64,000 bases of DNA from Sulfomarinibacter sp963741385 (GCA_963741385.1 CAVUHO010000014.1:62001-126000); one strand, 5' to 3'. Positions 1-8,605 are shown, counted from the first letter of the stretch. Notes: a model not told the origin generated them from the sequence alone. Program-made: numbers and translations.

Positions 1-794
1 ACGCTGCCGTCGGCTGCGGCGCGCGGAAAGCGCACGGCCGAGCCCTCGTGAAAGGTCAGCTGGTTCGCCGTCTTCGTCGCCACGTCGAAGCGATAGACAT
101 TCTTGCGGCCGTTGCGGGAAGAAAGAAAGGCGAGCGTGCCGCCGTCGAGCCAGGTCGGGCAGTCATCGGTGCCGTCGAAGTCGGTCAGCCGCTGGTAATC
201 GCCACCGGTCCTCAACCACAGGTCGCGGCTGGCCGATCCGCGGTAGCCGCGACGGGTCCACTTGGTCTGGCCGCGCACGAAGACCAGCTCCTTACCGTCC
301 GGAGAGAAGTCGGCCGCCTCGCCGAACGCCTCTTGAGCGAGGGCTGGCGTGCCGCCAGTCAGGGGCACGGTCCACAGCTGCGTGCCCCACTTGACGCTCT
401 CCGCTCGGTTGCTGGTGAACACGACGGCCTTGCCGTCCGGAGTGAAATCGTCGGGCAGGTCGGGGGTCGAGGCAAAGGTCAGGCGCGTCGGTTCTGCTCT
501 GCCGTCGACGGGCATCACGAAGACGTCGTCGTTGCCGTGGCGGTTGGAGGCAAAGGCGAGCAGCCGGCCGTCGCGGGACCACACCGGGAAACGTTCCGTG
601 GCGGGATTTGCGGTGATCCGCCTCGCCTCGCCGCCGGTCACCGGAACCAGCCACAGGTCTCCCTGCCAGGAAAAGGCGATCTGGGTGCCGTCGGGCGACG
701 GCGCCGGGTGGCGGGGGAGTGGGGCCTCGACAGCGGATGCGGCAGCACACACAGTGAATGAAATGGCAACGACAATTGCGAGTCGACGGATCAT
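1..794 (-). CDS. Tricorn-like S41 family peptidase, N-terminal part (runs off the window)
   Basis: About 264 N-terminal codons are present; the rest lies beyond the left edge. It begins with a signal peptide (about residues 1-22) and continues with TolB/PD40-type propeller blades, seen as repeated SPDG, SRDG, TPDG and SPDGKEL motifs. The stretch RRGYRGSASRDLWL is characteristic of tricorn-type S41 peptidases, in which a propeller precedes the PDZ and serine protease domains. Those catalytic domains are not in view, so a non-catalytic PD40 protein cannot be excluded. It is probably periplasmic and degrades peptides. The ATG at 792-794 is the only start that keeps the signal peptide. It is transcribed away from the PhnD-like gene. 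Confidence 0.75.
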   Translation of the reverse strand, partial: MIRRLAIVVAISFTVCAAASAVEAPLPRHPAPSPDGTQIAFSWQGDLWLVPVTGGEARRITANPATERFPVWSRDGRLLAFASNRHGNDDVFVMPVDGRAEPTRLTFASTPDLPDDFTPDGKAVVFTSNRAESVKWGTQLWTVPLTGGTPALAQEAFGEAADFSPDGKELVFVRGQTKWTRRGYRGSASRDLWLRTGGDYQRLTDFDGTDDCPTWLDGGTLAFLSSRNGRKNVYRFDVATKTANQLTFHEGSAVRFPRAAADGS

Positions 795-920
795 GAACAC
801 ATCCTCCAGCTTCTGTTTTCTCAATACCCGGCAGGGACTCGACCGGGTCTCGAGGCGCCTGCTCAGAGGGTAGCAGAACAGGCCGTGCTAACCTGACCGC
901 CGACCGTGGAAAACCGTTAC

Positions 921-2285
921 ATGAAACTCTGGCTGCCGCGGGTTGGATGGTCGGTGATCGCCCTCTTGATGGTGTTCTTCATCTGGGGGCTGCGGCACCG
1001 ATCCCAGCTCGAGGCGAGGGGCCAGAAGGCCGTCCAGATGCTGTTCGTGCCGTCGGTGGAGCAGGGCACCCTGGTCCGGCGCGGCGACGAACTTGCGCGG
1101 TTCATCCGTACCGACAGCGGCCTCACCCTCCGCTCACAGGTGCCGACGAGCTACGCCGCGGTGATCCAGGCCCTGGGCGCGGGGCAGGCCGATGTCGCGT
1201 GGATTCCAGCCTTCGCCTATGTTCTGGCCAACGCGCGCTACGGCGCCGAAGCCCGTCTGCAGGTCGTGCGTTCAGTGGACCGTTACTCCATCGTCATCAC
1301 GCGCTCCGGTCCGGGCGAGCCGCAACGGCTCGAAAACCTCGTCGACAAACGGATCGCCGTGCCGACGGTGATGAGCGGACGGCTGCGCGCCGCCCTCGTC
1401 GAGCTGCTGGACGCGCGCGCGCCCGGCTGGGTCGAGGTCCCGGTGGGCAGCGATCGGGAAGCGGTGTGGCTGCTGGTGAAAGACCGCTCCGTGGATGCGG
1501 CGGCCAGCCGTCACGTGTTCTCGGGCCCGCACGACCTGGTGGGCGACGGTCGCAAGGAGCTCGAGTACGACCGGCCCGGCACCCTGCGCGAGACCAGCGT
1601 CATCCACACCAGCGAACAGTCCCAACGCGAGCTCTCCAGCGTCTATTACGGTTGTGTCATGACTCGCACCGATTCCGGCATCAACCGCCTCGAGGACCTC
1701 AACGGCGGCACCTTTGCCTTCTCGGATGAGACTTCCACCTCGGGCCACATCTTCGCGAGGGCGTTGCTCCAACGAAGAGGGGTGACGTTGGGCCACGTAC
1801 TTTTCGCGGGCGGCCACCCGAACGTCGTGCAGGCGGTTCGGGACGGCAAGGTGGAGGGGGGCTCGGCCTTCTACTCCCCGCCGTCCGAGGCGAACCTCCG
1901 TGACGGCACGATGGTGGGCGACGCCCGCTTCCTGATCCTCAAGAACATGGCGACCCAGGCCGAGAGGGAACAGCTGCTCGACGAGGTTCGCATCCTCGCC
2001 CTGACCGATCCCATCCCGAACGACGTGTGCTGTGTGCGGCGCGGTTTCTCCGAGACCGTGTGGCAAGAGTTCGAGGCCTCGTTGCAGCGCTTCCTCGAGA
2101 CCCCGGACGGGCAGAGCGCCTACTACGATCTGGTGGCCGGAGTCGCTGCGGCGCCGTGCACCGACGCTGACTTTGACGAATTCCGTGCGGCGCTGACCGA
2201 AGCCGGGGTGAGCGCGTCGGCGCTGCTCGACGCCGCAGAGGCAAAGCTCGAGAAGGAACGCGCGCGCAAAGGTGGCGGCTCGTGA
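921..2285 (+). CDS. phnD: PhnD-like substrate-binding protein of a phosphonate/phosphate-type ABC importer, membrane-anchored
   Basis: This 454-residue periplasmic binding protein is first in a three-gene importer operon. Residues about 8-24 form a single hydrophobic anchor with no lipobox. The PhnD family signature is clear in the C-terminal half (TRTDSGINRLEDLNGG, then SDETSTSGHIFARALL). An extra copy of the same lobe-like segment precedes it (VITRSGPGEPQRLENL, then VMSGRLRAALVELL), which explains why it is much longer than the usual roughly 300 residues. The ligand could be phosphonate, phosphite, phosphate or another oxyanion. The ATG at 921 was chosen over a GTG at 906; neither has a good ribosome binding site. 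Its stop overlaps the next start by 4 bp. Confidence 0.82.
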   Translation: MKLWLPRVGWSVIALLMVFFIWGLRHRSQLEARGQKAVQMLFVPSVEQGTLVRRGDELARFIRTDSGLTLRSQVPTSYAAVIQALGAGQADVAWIPAFAYVLANARYGAEARLQVVRSVDRYSIVITRSGPGEPQRLENLVDKRIAVPTVMSGRLRAALVELLDARAPGWVEVPVGSDREAVWLLVKDRSVDAAASRHVFSGPHDLVGDGRKELEYDRPGTLRETSVIHTSEQSQRELSSVYYGCVMTRTDSGINRLEDLNGGTFAFSDETSTSGHIFARALLQRRGVTLGHVLFAGGHPNVVQAVRDGKVEGGSAFYSPPSEANLRDGTMVGDARFLILKNMATQAEREQLLDEVRILALTDPIPNDVCCVRRGFSETVWQEFEASLQRFLETPDGQSAYYDLVAGVAAAPCTDADFDEFRAALTEAGVSASALLDAAEAKLEKERARKGGGS

Positions 2286-3085
2286 GCGGCGCCCCCGTGC
2301 CCTTGACGTCCACTGAAGCTGCGGTCCGCGTCGAAGGCCTCGGGATGGTCTATCGCGGAGGGGTCCGCGCACTGGAAGGCGTCGACCTCGAGGTCAGGGA
2401 AGGCGAGTTTCTCGCCGTGCTCGGTCTTTCGGGCTCCGGCAAATCGACGCTTCTGAGGTGCATCAACCGGCTCATCGACCCGACCGAGGGCCGAATCTGG
2501 ATTTTCGGGGACGAGATCACGGCACTCCGTGGCGGCAGCCTGCGGGCCGTTCGACGCCGGGTCGCGATGATCTTCCAGCAGTTCAACCTGGTTCGCCGCC
2601 ACACCGTCCTGAACAATGTCCTGTCCGGTTCACTCGGCCGCACACGTTTACTTCCGAGCCTGATGCTGACCTTCCCGCAGTCGGAACGCGATCGCGCCCG
2701 GGCCAATCTGACCCGGGTGGGTCTCGAGGACCGGGCGGGTAGCCGGGCCGACGCCCTTTCGGGCGGTCAACAACAGCGGGTCGCGGTGGCGCGCGCCTTG
2801 ATGCAGGAGCCGCGTCTGATCCTGGCCGACGAACCGGTGGCCTCGCTCGACCCCGCGCTTCGCCACTCCGTTATGCGCCACATCGAGTCGCTCAACCGCG
2901 ACGAAGGCATGACCGTGATCTGTTCGCTGCACGACATCGACCTGGTGGAGCGCTATGCGACCCGGCTGGTGGCGCTGCGCGCCGGCAGGGTCGTCTGGGA
3001 GGGCCTGCCGGGACAATTCGATCGCACCACTTTCAAAGAAATCTACGGCGAGGACGCGGAGCCGGCGTCCAACACGGGGATCTGA
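2282..3085 (+). CDS. phnC: PhnC-type ABC transporter ATP-binding protein
   Basis: This 267-residue cytoplasmic ATPase energises the importer made with the flanking PhnD-like and PhnE-like genes. The Walker A motif GLSGSGKST lies at residues 48-56, a Q-loop follows in FQQFNLV, the signature is LSGGQQQRVAVARAL, and Walker B is LILADEPVASLDP. Length and motif spacing fit PhnC. The GTG start overlaps the preceding stop (GTGA), and its own stop overlaps the PhnE start (TGATG), so the three genes should be translated in a coupled way. Phosphonate specificity is inferred from the family only. Confidence 0.93.
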   Translation: MSGAPVPLTSTEAAVRVEGLGMVYRGGVRALEGVDLEVREGEFLAVLGLSGSGKSTLLRCINRLIDPTEGRIWIFGDEITALRGGSLRAVRRRVAMIFQQFNLVRRHTVLNNVLSGSLGRTRLLPSLMLTFPQSERDRARANLTRVGLEDRAGSRADALSGGQQQRVAVARALMQEPRLILADEPVASLDPALRHSVMRHIESLNRDEGMTVICSLHDIDLVERYATRLVALRAGRVVWEGLPGQFDRTTFKEIYGEDAEPASNTGI

Positions 3086-4149
3086 TGGCGGGCTGGCGCA
3101 AATCTCTGGCGCGGCTGCAGTCGATCGGGATCGACGCGGTATTGATCGCAACCTTGCTCCTGATGGCCGAGCTTCTGGTCGTCGCTTTCTCCGGCCGGCG
3201 CGGCGCCACCGGATTGTTGCTCACGGCGGAACAGATCCTCGACCTCCTCCACTATGCGCAGGCCGCCCTCGGCGGGGTCGTCCTGGCCGTGTCGTGGAAC
3301 CTCTTCTATCGCTGGCTGGGGGCGTCGCCAGGACGTGCCCTGGTGCAAGGCGTTCCCGAGTGGGAGCGCGGCCTGGAGTGGACTGAGACCCTTCGCGGGT
3401 GGTTCACGGCGGTCTTTATCGAGTTCACGTTCTTTGCCGGTTGGCTGATCACCGAGCTCGACCTGTACGCGTTCCTCACCAAGTTTTCGAAGGCCGCCGA
3501 CATCGTGCGCGGGCTCGCCAACCCCTCGGCGAGCGTGCTCCACGAGGGTCTGGTGTTGCTGGTTCAGACCATCTTTCTGGCCTTCATGGCGACAGCGTTC
3601 GCGATCCCGGTGGCGTTCGTTCTGGCCTTTCCATCGGCCCGCAACCTCACCCGGGGCACGTTCCTCGCGCGGACCGCCTACACGGTGTCGCGGACGTTCA
3701 TGAACTTCGTGCGCGCGGTGGAACCACTGGTGTGGGCGCTGATCTTCATCTCGTGGGTCGGCATCGGTCCCTTTGCCGGCGTTCTCGCCCTGTGGGTCCA
3801 CTCGGTGGCCGCCTTGACCAAGCTCTACTCGGAGCAGATCGAGTCGATCGACACCGGCCCCATGGACGCGATCACCGCCACCGGCGCGGGCACCCTCCAG
3901 GTCCTGCGCTACGGGGTCGTGCCGCAGGTGGTGCCGCCCTTCCTGTCCTTCACCATCTACCGCTGGGACATCAACGTCCGCATGTCGACCATCATAGGCT
4001 TTGTCGGCGGCGGCGGCATCGGCTACATCCTCAAACCCAGGGTGGACCTGGGCGAGTGGGGAGAGGTCGGCACCCTGGTGCTGCTGATCGCCGCCACCGT
4101 GTGGCTGATGGACATCATTTCAGCCAAAATACGGGAGAGAATCGTGTAG
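3085..4149 (+). CDS. phnE: PhnE-type ABC transporter permease
   Basis: A 354-residue inner-membrane permease. The C-terminal 230 residues hold the transmembrane permease domain with an EAA-type loop (DAITATGAGTLQVLRYGVVP), the contact site for the ATPase, followed by the GFVGGGGIGYIL segment typical of PhnE. The N-terminus has about 100 residues more than most PhnE proteins, including extra hydrophobic stretches, one near residues 15-35. It is the last gene of the operon and ends 2 bp before a very long perfect hairpin. The transported ligand is unknown. Confidence 0.9.
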   Translation: MAGWRKSLARLQSIGIDAVLIATLLLMAELLVVAFSGRRGATGLLLTAEQILDLLHYAQAALGGVVLAVSWNLFYRWLGASPGRALVQGVPEWERGLEWTETLRGWFTAVFIEFTFFAGWLITELDLYAFLTKFSKAADIVRGLANPSASVLHEGLVLLVQTIFLAFMATAFAIPVAFVLAFPSARNLTRGTFLARTAYTVSRTFMNFVRAVEPLVWALIFISWVGIGPFAGVLALWVHSVAALTKLYSEQIESIDTGPMDAITATGAGTLQVLRYGVVPQVVPPFLSFTIYRWDINVRMSTIIGFVGGGGIGYILKPRVDLGEWGEVGTLVLLIAATVWLMDIISAKIRERIV

Positions 4150-4151
4150 CT

Positions 4152-4213
4152 GCAATTCGTGGTCGGGTAGGGCGTGGCCGCACACGGCCACGCCCTACCC
4201 GACCACGAATTGC
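4152..4213. terminator. Perfect 29-bp hairpin between convergent genes, probable bidirectional terminator
   Basis: Arms 4152-4180 and 4185-4213 are exact inverted repeats around a CACA loop. The element fills the gap between the phnE stop and the stop codon of the convergent DUF1207 gene. There is no T-tract on either side. A transcription terminator or mRNA 3'-end stabiliser is inferred from position and structure. Confidence 0.6.
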
Positions 4214-5097
4214 TAAAAGTCGTAGAACCAGCCGAGAGCTACCCAGGATTCATCGTATTGGGCGAACTGGCCCATGACCGACCGTCCCAGTCCTGCTTCG
4301 ATCGCGATCCGGTGGACGGAGCTGCGGTTCCCGACGGGAATCATCAATCCCGTCTGGATCGTCAACCGGGTTCGCCAATCGGACTCTTCGTAGCTGCGCG
4401 AATTGAATGCGACAAAATACGAGGCCCGGTTCTTCCAGTACGTCTGTTTGGTGTTGTACTGGGTGCCGACCTGGATGGTCGAGGTCAGGGAGCCCGCGTA
4501 TCCGTTCCCGTAGCCGAGTTCCGAGTAGAGAACCCACCGGGGCATCATCTCCCAGCTCACTCCGAGAATCGCTTCCTCCCGGGTGTAGTGGATGCGCTGC
4601 TGGCCCGTCCGGTCGGTATATTCGTCGCCGATGTGGGACGAGTCGTGCTGGGAGCCGATTCGAAAACCGAGGTTGTGCTTCGGTTTCCACGCCAGGGTGA
4701 GTCCGTAAAAGCCGTCCCAGCCGGTGTTGTCCCAGCTGTGGCCGATATCGAATTCGGCGGCCATGCCGCCGTCGAACGTCAGCTGCCAGCCGCGGTTCGG
4801 GTCGCCCGGGGGGTGCCAACGGTAGATTCCGAGACTGCCCCCGGTCCGCAGTCCGAAACGGCCTGCGCTGGTCTCGGGAATCTCCGTGTGGGGGAGCCAC
4901 TGGACGGTCAAAGCGTTCTGCGGGCGGAGAGGGTCCGCAATATAGAGGGGGTAGAAATCATTCGGTGGAAACCACATCCCGGCCTTTTTTGGTTTCCCGG
5001 TTCTTGGCTGCTGGATATCACCTGCGGCAGCCGGCGGCGCAAGAAAGAGGAGTACGGCCGACGCCGTCAGAAACGCCCGAAGAACGTGTTTCCACAT
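4213..5097 (-). CDS. DUF1207 family outer-membrane protein
   Basis: A 294-residue secreted protein: signal peptide at about residues 1-26 ending PPAAAG, then an alternating aromatic and polar pattern with many W and Y residues, and a C-terminal Phe (GWFYDF) expected of BamA-inserted beta-barrels. The block GSQHDSSHIGDEY is a DUF1207 hallmark. The family has no established function; an outer-membrane barrel role, possibly lipid-related, is inferred from sequence type. It lies 41 bp downstream of the DUF1684 gene on the same strand, so the two may be co-transcribed. Confidence 0.8.
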   Translation of the reverse strand: MWKHVLRAFLTASAVLLFLAPPAAAGDIQQPRTGKPKKAGMWFPPNDFYPLYIADPLRPQNALTVQWLPHTEIPETSAGRFGLRTGGSLGIYRWHPPGDPNRGWQLTFDGGMAAEFDIGHSWDNTGWDGFYGLTLAWKPKHNLGFRIGSQHDSSHIGDEYTDRTGQQRIHYTREEAILGVSWEMMPRWVLYSELGYGNGYAGSLTSTIQVGTQYNTKQTYWKNRASYFVAFNSRSYEESDWRTRLTIQTGLMIPVGNRSSVHRIAIEAGLGRSVMGQFAQYDESWVALGWFYDF

Positions 5098-5138
5098 GGC
5101 GCGGGAGTATAACCCACATTGTGACGGGCTCCGTGGGA

Positions 5139-6068
5139 TCAGTGGACATCTCCGTGATACTGCTCACCGGCCTCGATGGCGATGTCGAGGACGTTCTGTG
5201 GTGGGGGCAGCGGACAGGTGGCGTAGGGCGTGAACGCACACGGCGGGTTGTAGGCGAGGTTGAAATCGAGCACGGTGGTGCCGTCCTCGCCGGGCGCATC
5301 CGCCGACAGGAACCGGCCGGCGCCGTAGGTCGTGACCCCGCTGGTTCCGTCGCGGAAGATCAGGAACAGGCTGTCATCATCGGGATTTTCGACGTACGGT
5401 TCGAGGACCAGCTCTACGCCGTTGATCGAAAAACGGAGGATCCCCATCGCGAGCATGGAGGTGTCCTGGCCGAGGACGGTGGGGATGGCCACCTTCCGCT
5501 GCTCGGCGTAGGGCTCGAAACGAGCAGTGACGCGGTAGGCAGGATCGATGGGGAAGTTTTCGATCCCGGCGAAAGTGAGCCGCGTTTCCGCCTCGGGGTC
5601 CTTGACCCGTGCAGCGAGGCGGCCCTCGCGGTCGATGATGAAGAAGGAACTCCGGCCTGCCGTGATCACGTCCGGCGGGCCCGGGGCATCGGTTGCGAGG
5701 ACGGCTTCGGTCAGAGGTTCACCGTTGACCTCGACGCCCGCACCCTCCTCGGCAAAAACGACCACGGTCCCGTCCTCGGCGACCACCAGCATGCCCGCAA
5801 TCTCCGGCACGCTGTCGTCGGGGAGCACCACCGCGCCGTCCGGCGCCGACCCGAAGCGGTTCTCGCCCGGCTCCAACCAGTAGAGCCCGGTGAGCGTCAA
5901 CCAACCGTCGGCGGCGGTGAGCCGCTCGAGCCTCTGGTTGCGCCAGGCGTCAACCTCGGCGGCATAGGCCGGGTCGAGGGGCTCCGGGGCTTCGGTGCAG
6001 GCCGCGGCGATGATGACCAGCGCGGCCAGGGCCGCACCACGGGCAACGAGAGAAGTTCGAATATTCAT
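5139..6068 (-). CDS. DUF1684 domain-containing lipoprotein
   Basis: A 309-residue predicted lipoprotein, with the signal segment ending in a lipobox-like IIAAACTE (Cys about residue 24). The body matches DUF1684: an N-terminal WRNQRLERLTAADGWLTLTG block, YWLEPGENRFGSAPD, and a C-terminal DFNLAYNPPCAFTPYATCPL block with conserved Cys residues. DUF1684 proteins are widespread and uncharacterised. The ATG at 6068 was chosen because the frame further upstream runs through a simple repeat and would bury the signal peptide. It is upstream of, and co-directional with, the DUF1207 gene. Confidence 0.85.
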   Translation of the reverse strand: MNIRTSLVARGAALAALVIIAAACTEAPEPLDPAYAAEVDAWRNQRLERLTAADGWLTLTGLYWLEPGENRFGSAPDGAVVLPDDSVPEIAGMLVVAEDGTVVVFAEEGAGVEVNGEPLTEAVLATDAPGPPDVITAGRSSFFIIDREGRLAARVKDPEAETRLTFAGIENFPIDPAYRVTARFEPYAEQRKVAIPTVLGQDTSMLAMGILRFSINGVELVLEPYVENPDDDSLFLIFRDGTSGVTTYGAGRFLSADAPGEDGTTVLDFNLAYNPPCAFTPYATCPLPPPQNVLDIAIEAGEQYHGDVH

Positions 6069-6097
6069 CGGCGTGTTGTAGCACACCCGGCACAGGC

Positions 6098-6131
6098 GAT
6101 TTCGGATTTCGGATTTCGGATTTCGGATTTT
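6098..6131. repeat. 7-bp tandem repeat GATTTCG, about 4.9 copies
   Basis: Four exact GATTTCG units and a partial fifth lie about 30 bp upstream of the DUF1684 start. The reverse complement of the same 7-mer (CCGAAAT) recurs as four copies at 15250-15277, also intergenic. Confidence 0.9.
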
Positions 6132-6145
6132 CCGCCCACCCGCCC

Positions 6146-6215
6146 GGCAGCCGGGACGGCTGCCCCACAAGCGCTCCGGAAAGGGGTTTCTTTTGGGGCA
6201 CGCGTCTCGCGTGCC
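6146..6215. repeat. Paired-hairpin intergenic repeat, copy A
   Basis: Two short hairpins sit about 32 bp apart. The first has 8-bp arms GGCAGCCG/CGGCTGCC around a GGA loop (6146-6164). The second has arms GGCACGCG/CGCGTGCC around a TCT loop (6197-6215). CCACAAG follows the first and TTTTGGGG precedes the second. The same composite, with the two stem sequences exchanged, is at 10991-11059. It is intergenic and no protein is encoded. Confidence 0.85.
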
Positions 6216-6393
6216 GGGCCATCGCTCAGGAAGCTCGCGCGGATACGAGCCTTGTGCGGCGGAGGTGCCATCCTTGGCATTGTTTGATGTTCGAGATTAC
6301 CGGCCGCTTGAATGCATCGAGCAAACAATGCCTAGGGTGGATCCTCCCGGGAAACATGCGCTGAAAGCCAAGGCCCGCCTGACGTCCCTCGCC
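6216..6393. other. Intergenic remainder with an 11-bp inverted repeat
   Basis: This is the remainder of the gap between the second ArsA-like gene and the DUF1684 gene. GGCATTGTTTG at 6276-6286 is inverted at 6322-6332. No gene or clear terminator is visible. A promoter for the DUF1684 gene is expected somewhere in 6069-6393 but cannot be placed. Confidence 0.4.
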
Positions 6394-7470
6394 TCAACGG
6401 GAACCCTTCATGGCGAGCAGCGCCGCCTCGAGCCCCGCTTCAAAAACCTCTCCCAGCGCTGCCAGCGACTCGAGATCCGTGGGCTCGTCGGGCATCAGGG
6501 GGATCTGCACGACGGGATGCGAGTCGCCGACCAGGTCGCGCAGCTCGGCCACGCCCTGGTTGTCGCGTTCGCCGAGCCACCCCATGAGGCGGCGTCCGGC
6601 GCGGGCGGTGTCGCGGACCGGCGGCAGCTCGGGATGGACGCGGTTGACCACGATCGGCCCGAGGTGGTAGCCGGCCTCGGTCAGACGGCGGGCGAAGAAC
6701 AGCGTGTCGGCGACGCGGCCGCTGCCGGGCCCGGAGACGAGCACGAAGAGCGTGTCGGGCGAGCGCAGGAGTTCCTGCACTTCGAGGGCCCGTTGGCGAA
6801 AGCCCTCGTACAGCGGAGCAAAGGCCTGAAAGAACTCGGCCATGTCGCGCAGCAGCTCCAGACCCACCATCCGATCGAAGAACCCCTCGACGTTGCGGCC
6901 GAGGATCCCGAGGCGTGAGGTGACCTTGAGCCTGCCCTCGGCGTCGAACCACGGTTTGAGGGCGATACGGAGGGCGCCGCTGTCGAGAAAACTGATGATG
7001 CGCGCCGGGGCGCCGAGAAAATCCAGGGCCTGCCGGGTGGGGGGTGTGTCGAGGATGATCCTGTTGTAGGTACCGGAGGCCGCGACCTCGAACAGCCTTT
7101 CCGACGCCATGTACTCGAGCACGCCGGCCAGGTTTCCCGACAGCCGGTCGTAAAAGCGGTTGGAGAGGATCCGTTCCTTTGCCTCGGGATCGGGTGCGTA
7201 CCGATCGATAAGCCTGTCAAAGGTGCTGCGCGCGTCCAGTAGGCTCGCCCACAGCCGGCCGGGACCGCCAACCGCCACCTCGGTCTCGGCATCACGCGCC
7301 TCGTCACCGACGCCGAGCGCGTCCTTGAGCCGCAGCGAAGGGTCGAAGGTCATGACCAGGGCGTCGTCTCCGCGCTGCGCCGCCCGCAAGCCGACGGCGG
7401 CGGCCAGAGTCGTCTTGCCGACCCCGCCCGAACCGACGACGATGATCAGTGGTTTGCGGCGAGGGTCCAT
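6394..7470 (-). CDS. ArsA/Get3-family ATPase, second of a coupled pair
   Basis: A 358-residue P-loop ATPase of the SIMIBI class. The deviant Walker A motif GSGGVGKTT lies at residues 13-21, a switch-like TFDPSLRLKDALG follows, and IILDTPPTRQALDF is the Walker-B/switch II region. It lacks the tandem duplication of classical ArsA. The ATG at 7470 overlaps the stop of the upstream paralogue by one base (TGATG), so translation is coupled and a heterodimer is likely. A similar two-gene arrangement occurs in actinobacteria. No arsR, arsB or arsenate reductase gene is nearby, so arsenic export is not supported. Confidence 0.85.
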   Translation of the reverse strand: MDPRRKPLIIVVGSGGVGKTTLAAAVGLRAAQRGDDALVMTFDPSLRLKDALGVGDEARDAETEVAVGGPGRLWASLLDARSTFDRLIDRYAPDPEAKERILSNRFYDRLSGNLAGVLEYMASERLFEVAASGTYNRIILDTPPTRQALDFLGAPARIISFLDSGALRIALKPWFDAEGRLKVTSRLGILGRNVEGFFDRMVGLELLRDMAEFFQAFAPLYEGFRQRALEVQELLRSPDTLFVLVSGPGSGRVADTLFFARRLTEAGYHLGPIVVNRVHPELPPVRDTARAGRRLMGWLGERDNQGVAELRDLVGDSHPVVQIPLMPDEPTDLESLAALGEVFEAGLEAALLAMKGSR

Positions 7471-8360
7471 CAGCGCCCCTCGAGGTCCCGCGCCAGGTGT
7501 TCGCCGACCACGCCCACCAGCGCCGGACCGGCGTCGATGGGTTCGAGAGGGACCTCGGCGATGGGCCCGTTCCAGTGCTCGGTGAGACGCGCCAGCTCGT
7601 GCTCGTTCACTGCGCGACGCCGGGCCCACAGGCGGGTGGGTTCGTCACGCCCGGCACGGGCGGGCAGTGGTGGGTACACCGCGTTCACCACCACCAATTC
7701 GGGCTGCCTGTTGAGGCGGTCGTTCATGGTTTGGATGAGTTCGAGCGATTCCTGTACCGGCATCTCCTCGGCGGTGGTGACGACCACACTGCCGGTCCTG
7801 GAGCTGTCCTGGAGAAAGGCCGCGATCTCGAGCGCCATGTGGCCGATGGGCCCGCTCGAAATCACCTCCGAGACCAGATGCGGCGCCGCCATCCACGTGA
7901 GCACGTGGCCCGAGGCGGGTGCGTCGAGAATGACGACGTCCGGCCGGCGCAGCTGTTTCGGCCCGTGCCCCTCGACGAGGCGCAGGGCACGGCCGAACAC
8001 CGCGGTCTGCTTGAGCCCCGGCGCACCTTCGGTGAAGTGGAGGTGGACCGGGCTCGACAGCACCTTGCGAACCAGGGCCCCGACCTTGAGCTTTTCGAGC
8101 ACCAGGTCGTCGAGCAGCTTTCTCGGTTCGAGGTGCTGGAGCCACAGGTTGGACGCGGCCTCGACGATCTCGCCGCCCGACGGCGGGGTGTCGAGGAGGA
8201 GGTGGAGGTTTTCCCTCGGATCGACTTCGATCAGGAGGACGCGCCGGCCGCGGTTGGCCAGAAGAGCGCCGAGGGCTGCCGACACCGTGCTCTTGCCGAC
8301 GCCGCCCTTGCCGGTGACCACGATCAACTGGAGTTGTTCGAGCCGACCCAGGACACCCAC
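7470..8360 (-). CDS. ArsA/Get3-family ATPase, first of a coupled pair
   Basis: A 296-residue cytoplasmic ATPase with canonical P-loop GKGGVGKST at residues 17-25, LIEVDPRENLHLLL after it, and DVVILDAPASGHVLTW in the switch II position. It is shorter than the downstream paralogue. It is divergent from the grxD-type Fe-S operon, with a 245-bp shared upstream region. Its family suggests an ATP-driven chaperone or targeting role; the client is unknown. The start ATG gives the expected short lead before the first beta-strand. Confidence 0.85.
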   Translation of the reverse strand: MGVLGRLEQLQLIVVTGKGGVGKSTVSAALGALLANRGRRVLLIEVDPRENLHLLLDTPPSGGEIVEAASNLWLQHLEPRKLLDDLVLEKLKVGALVRKVLSSPVHLHFTEGAPGLKQTAVFGRALRLVEGHGPKQLRRPDVVILDAPASGHVLTWMAAPHLVSEVISSGPIGHMALEIAAFLQDSSRTGSVVVTTAEEMPVQESLELIQTMNDRLNRQPELVVVNAVYPPLPARAGRDEPTRLWARRRAVNEHELARLTEHWNGPIAEVPLEPIDAGPALVGVVGEHLARDLEGR

Positions 8361-8605
8361 GAATTCCCCCTCGAAAAACCGTGTCGGAGCTTCACCTTAA
8401 CACGGTGTGGGCCGGCGCTTTCACACCGGATCTCGGCGCCGCAATACTGCCTCGGCGAGACCGTGTCGTTCGACCGGACCCAGACCGTGCCGGTGGTCGG
8501 GGCGAGACCTTTCCACCAGGATGGCGTTCGCTGTCGGGAATTGATGAAACCATGTCGCAGGTTCCAGAGTACGGCGGGCCGGGTGCGCCCGCCGCGGAGG
8601 CAATC

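Noticed and set aside
4174..5112. Long plus-strand open frame opposite the DUF1207 gene
   Set aside because: High GC leaves long antisense frames open; the minus-strand protein has a signal peptide, family motifs and a barrel terminus, and the plus frame has none.
6394..8360. Arsenic resistance operon
   Set aside because: No ArsR, ArsB/Acr3, ArsC or ArsD is adjacent; the ATPases are single-domain members of a broad family.
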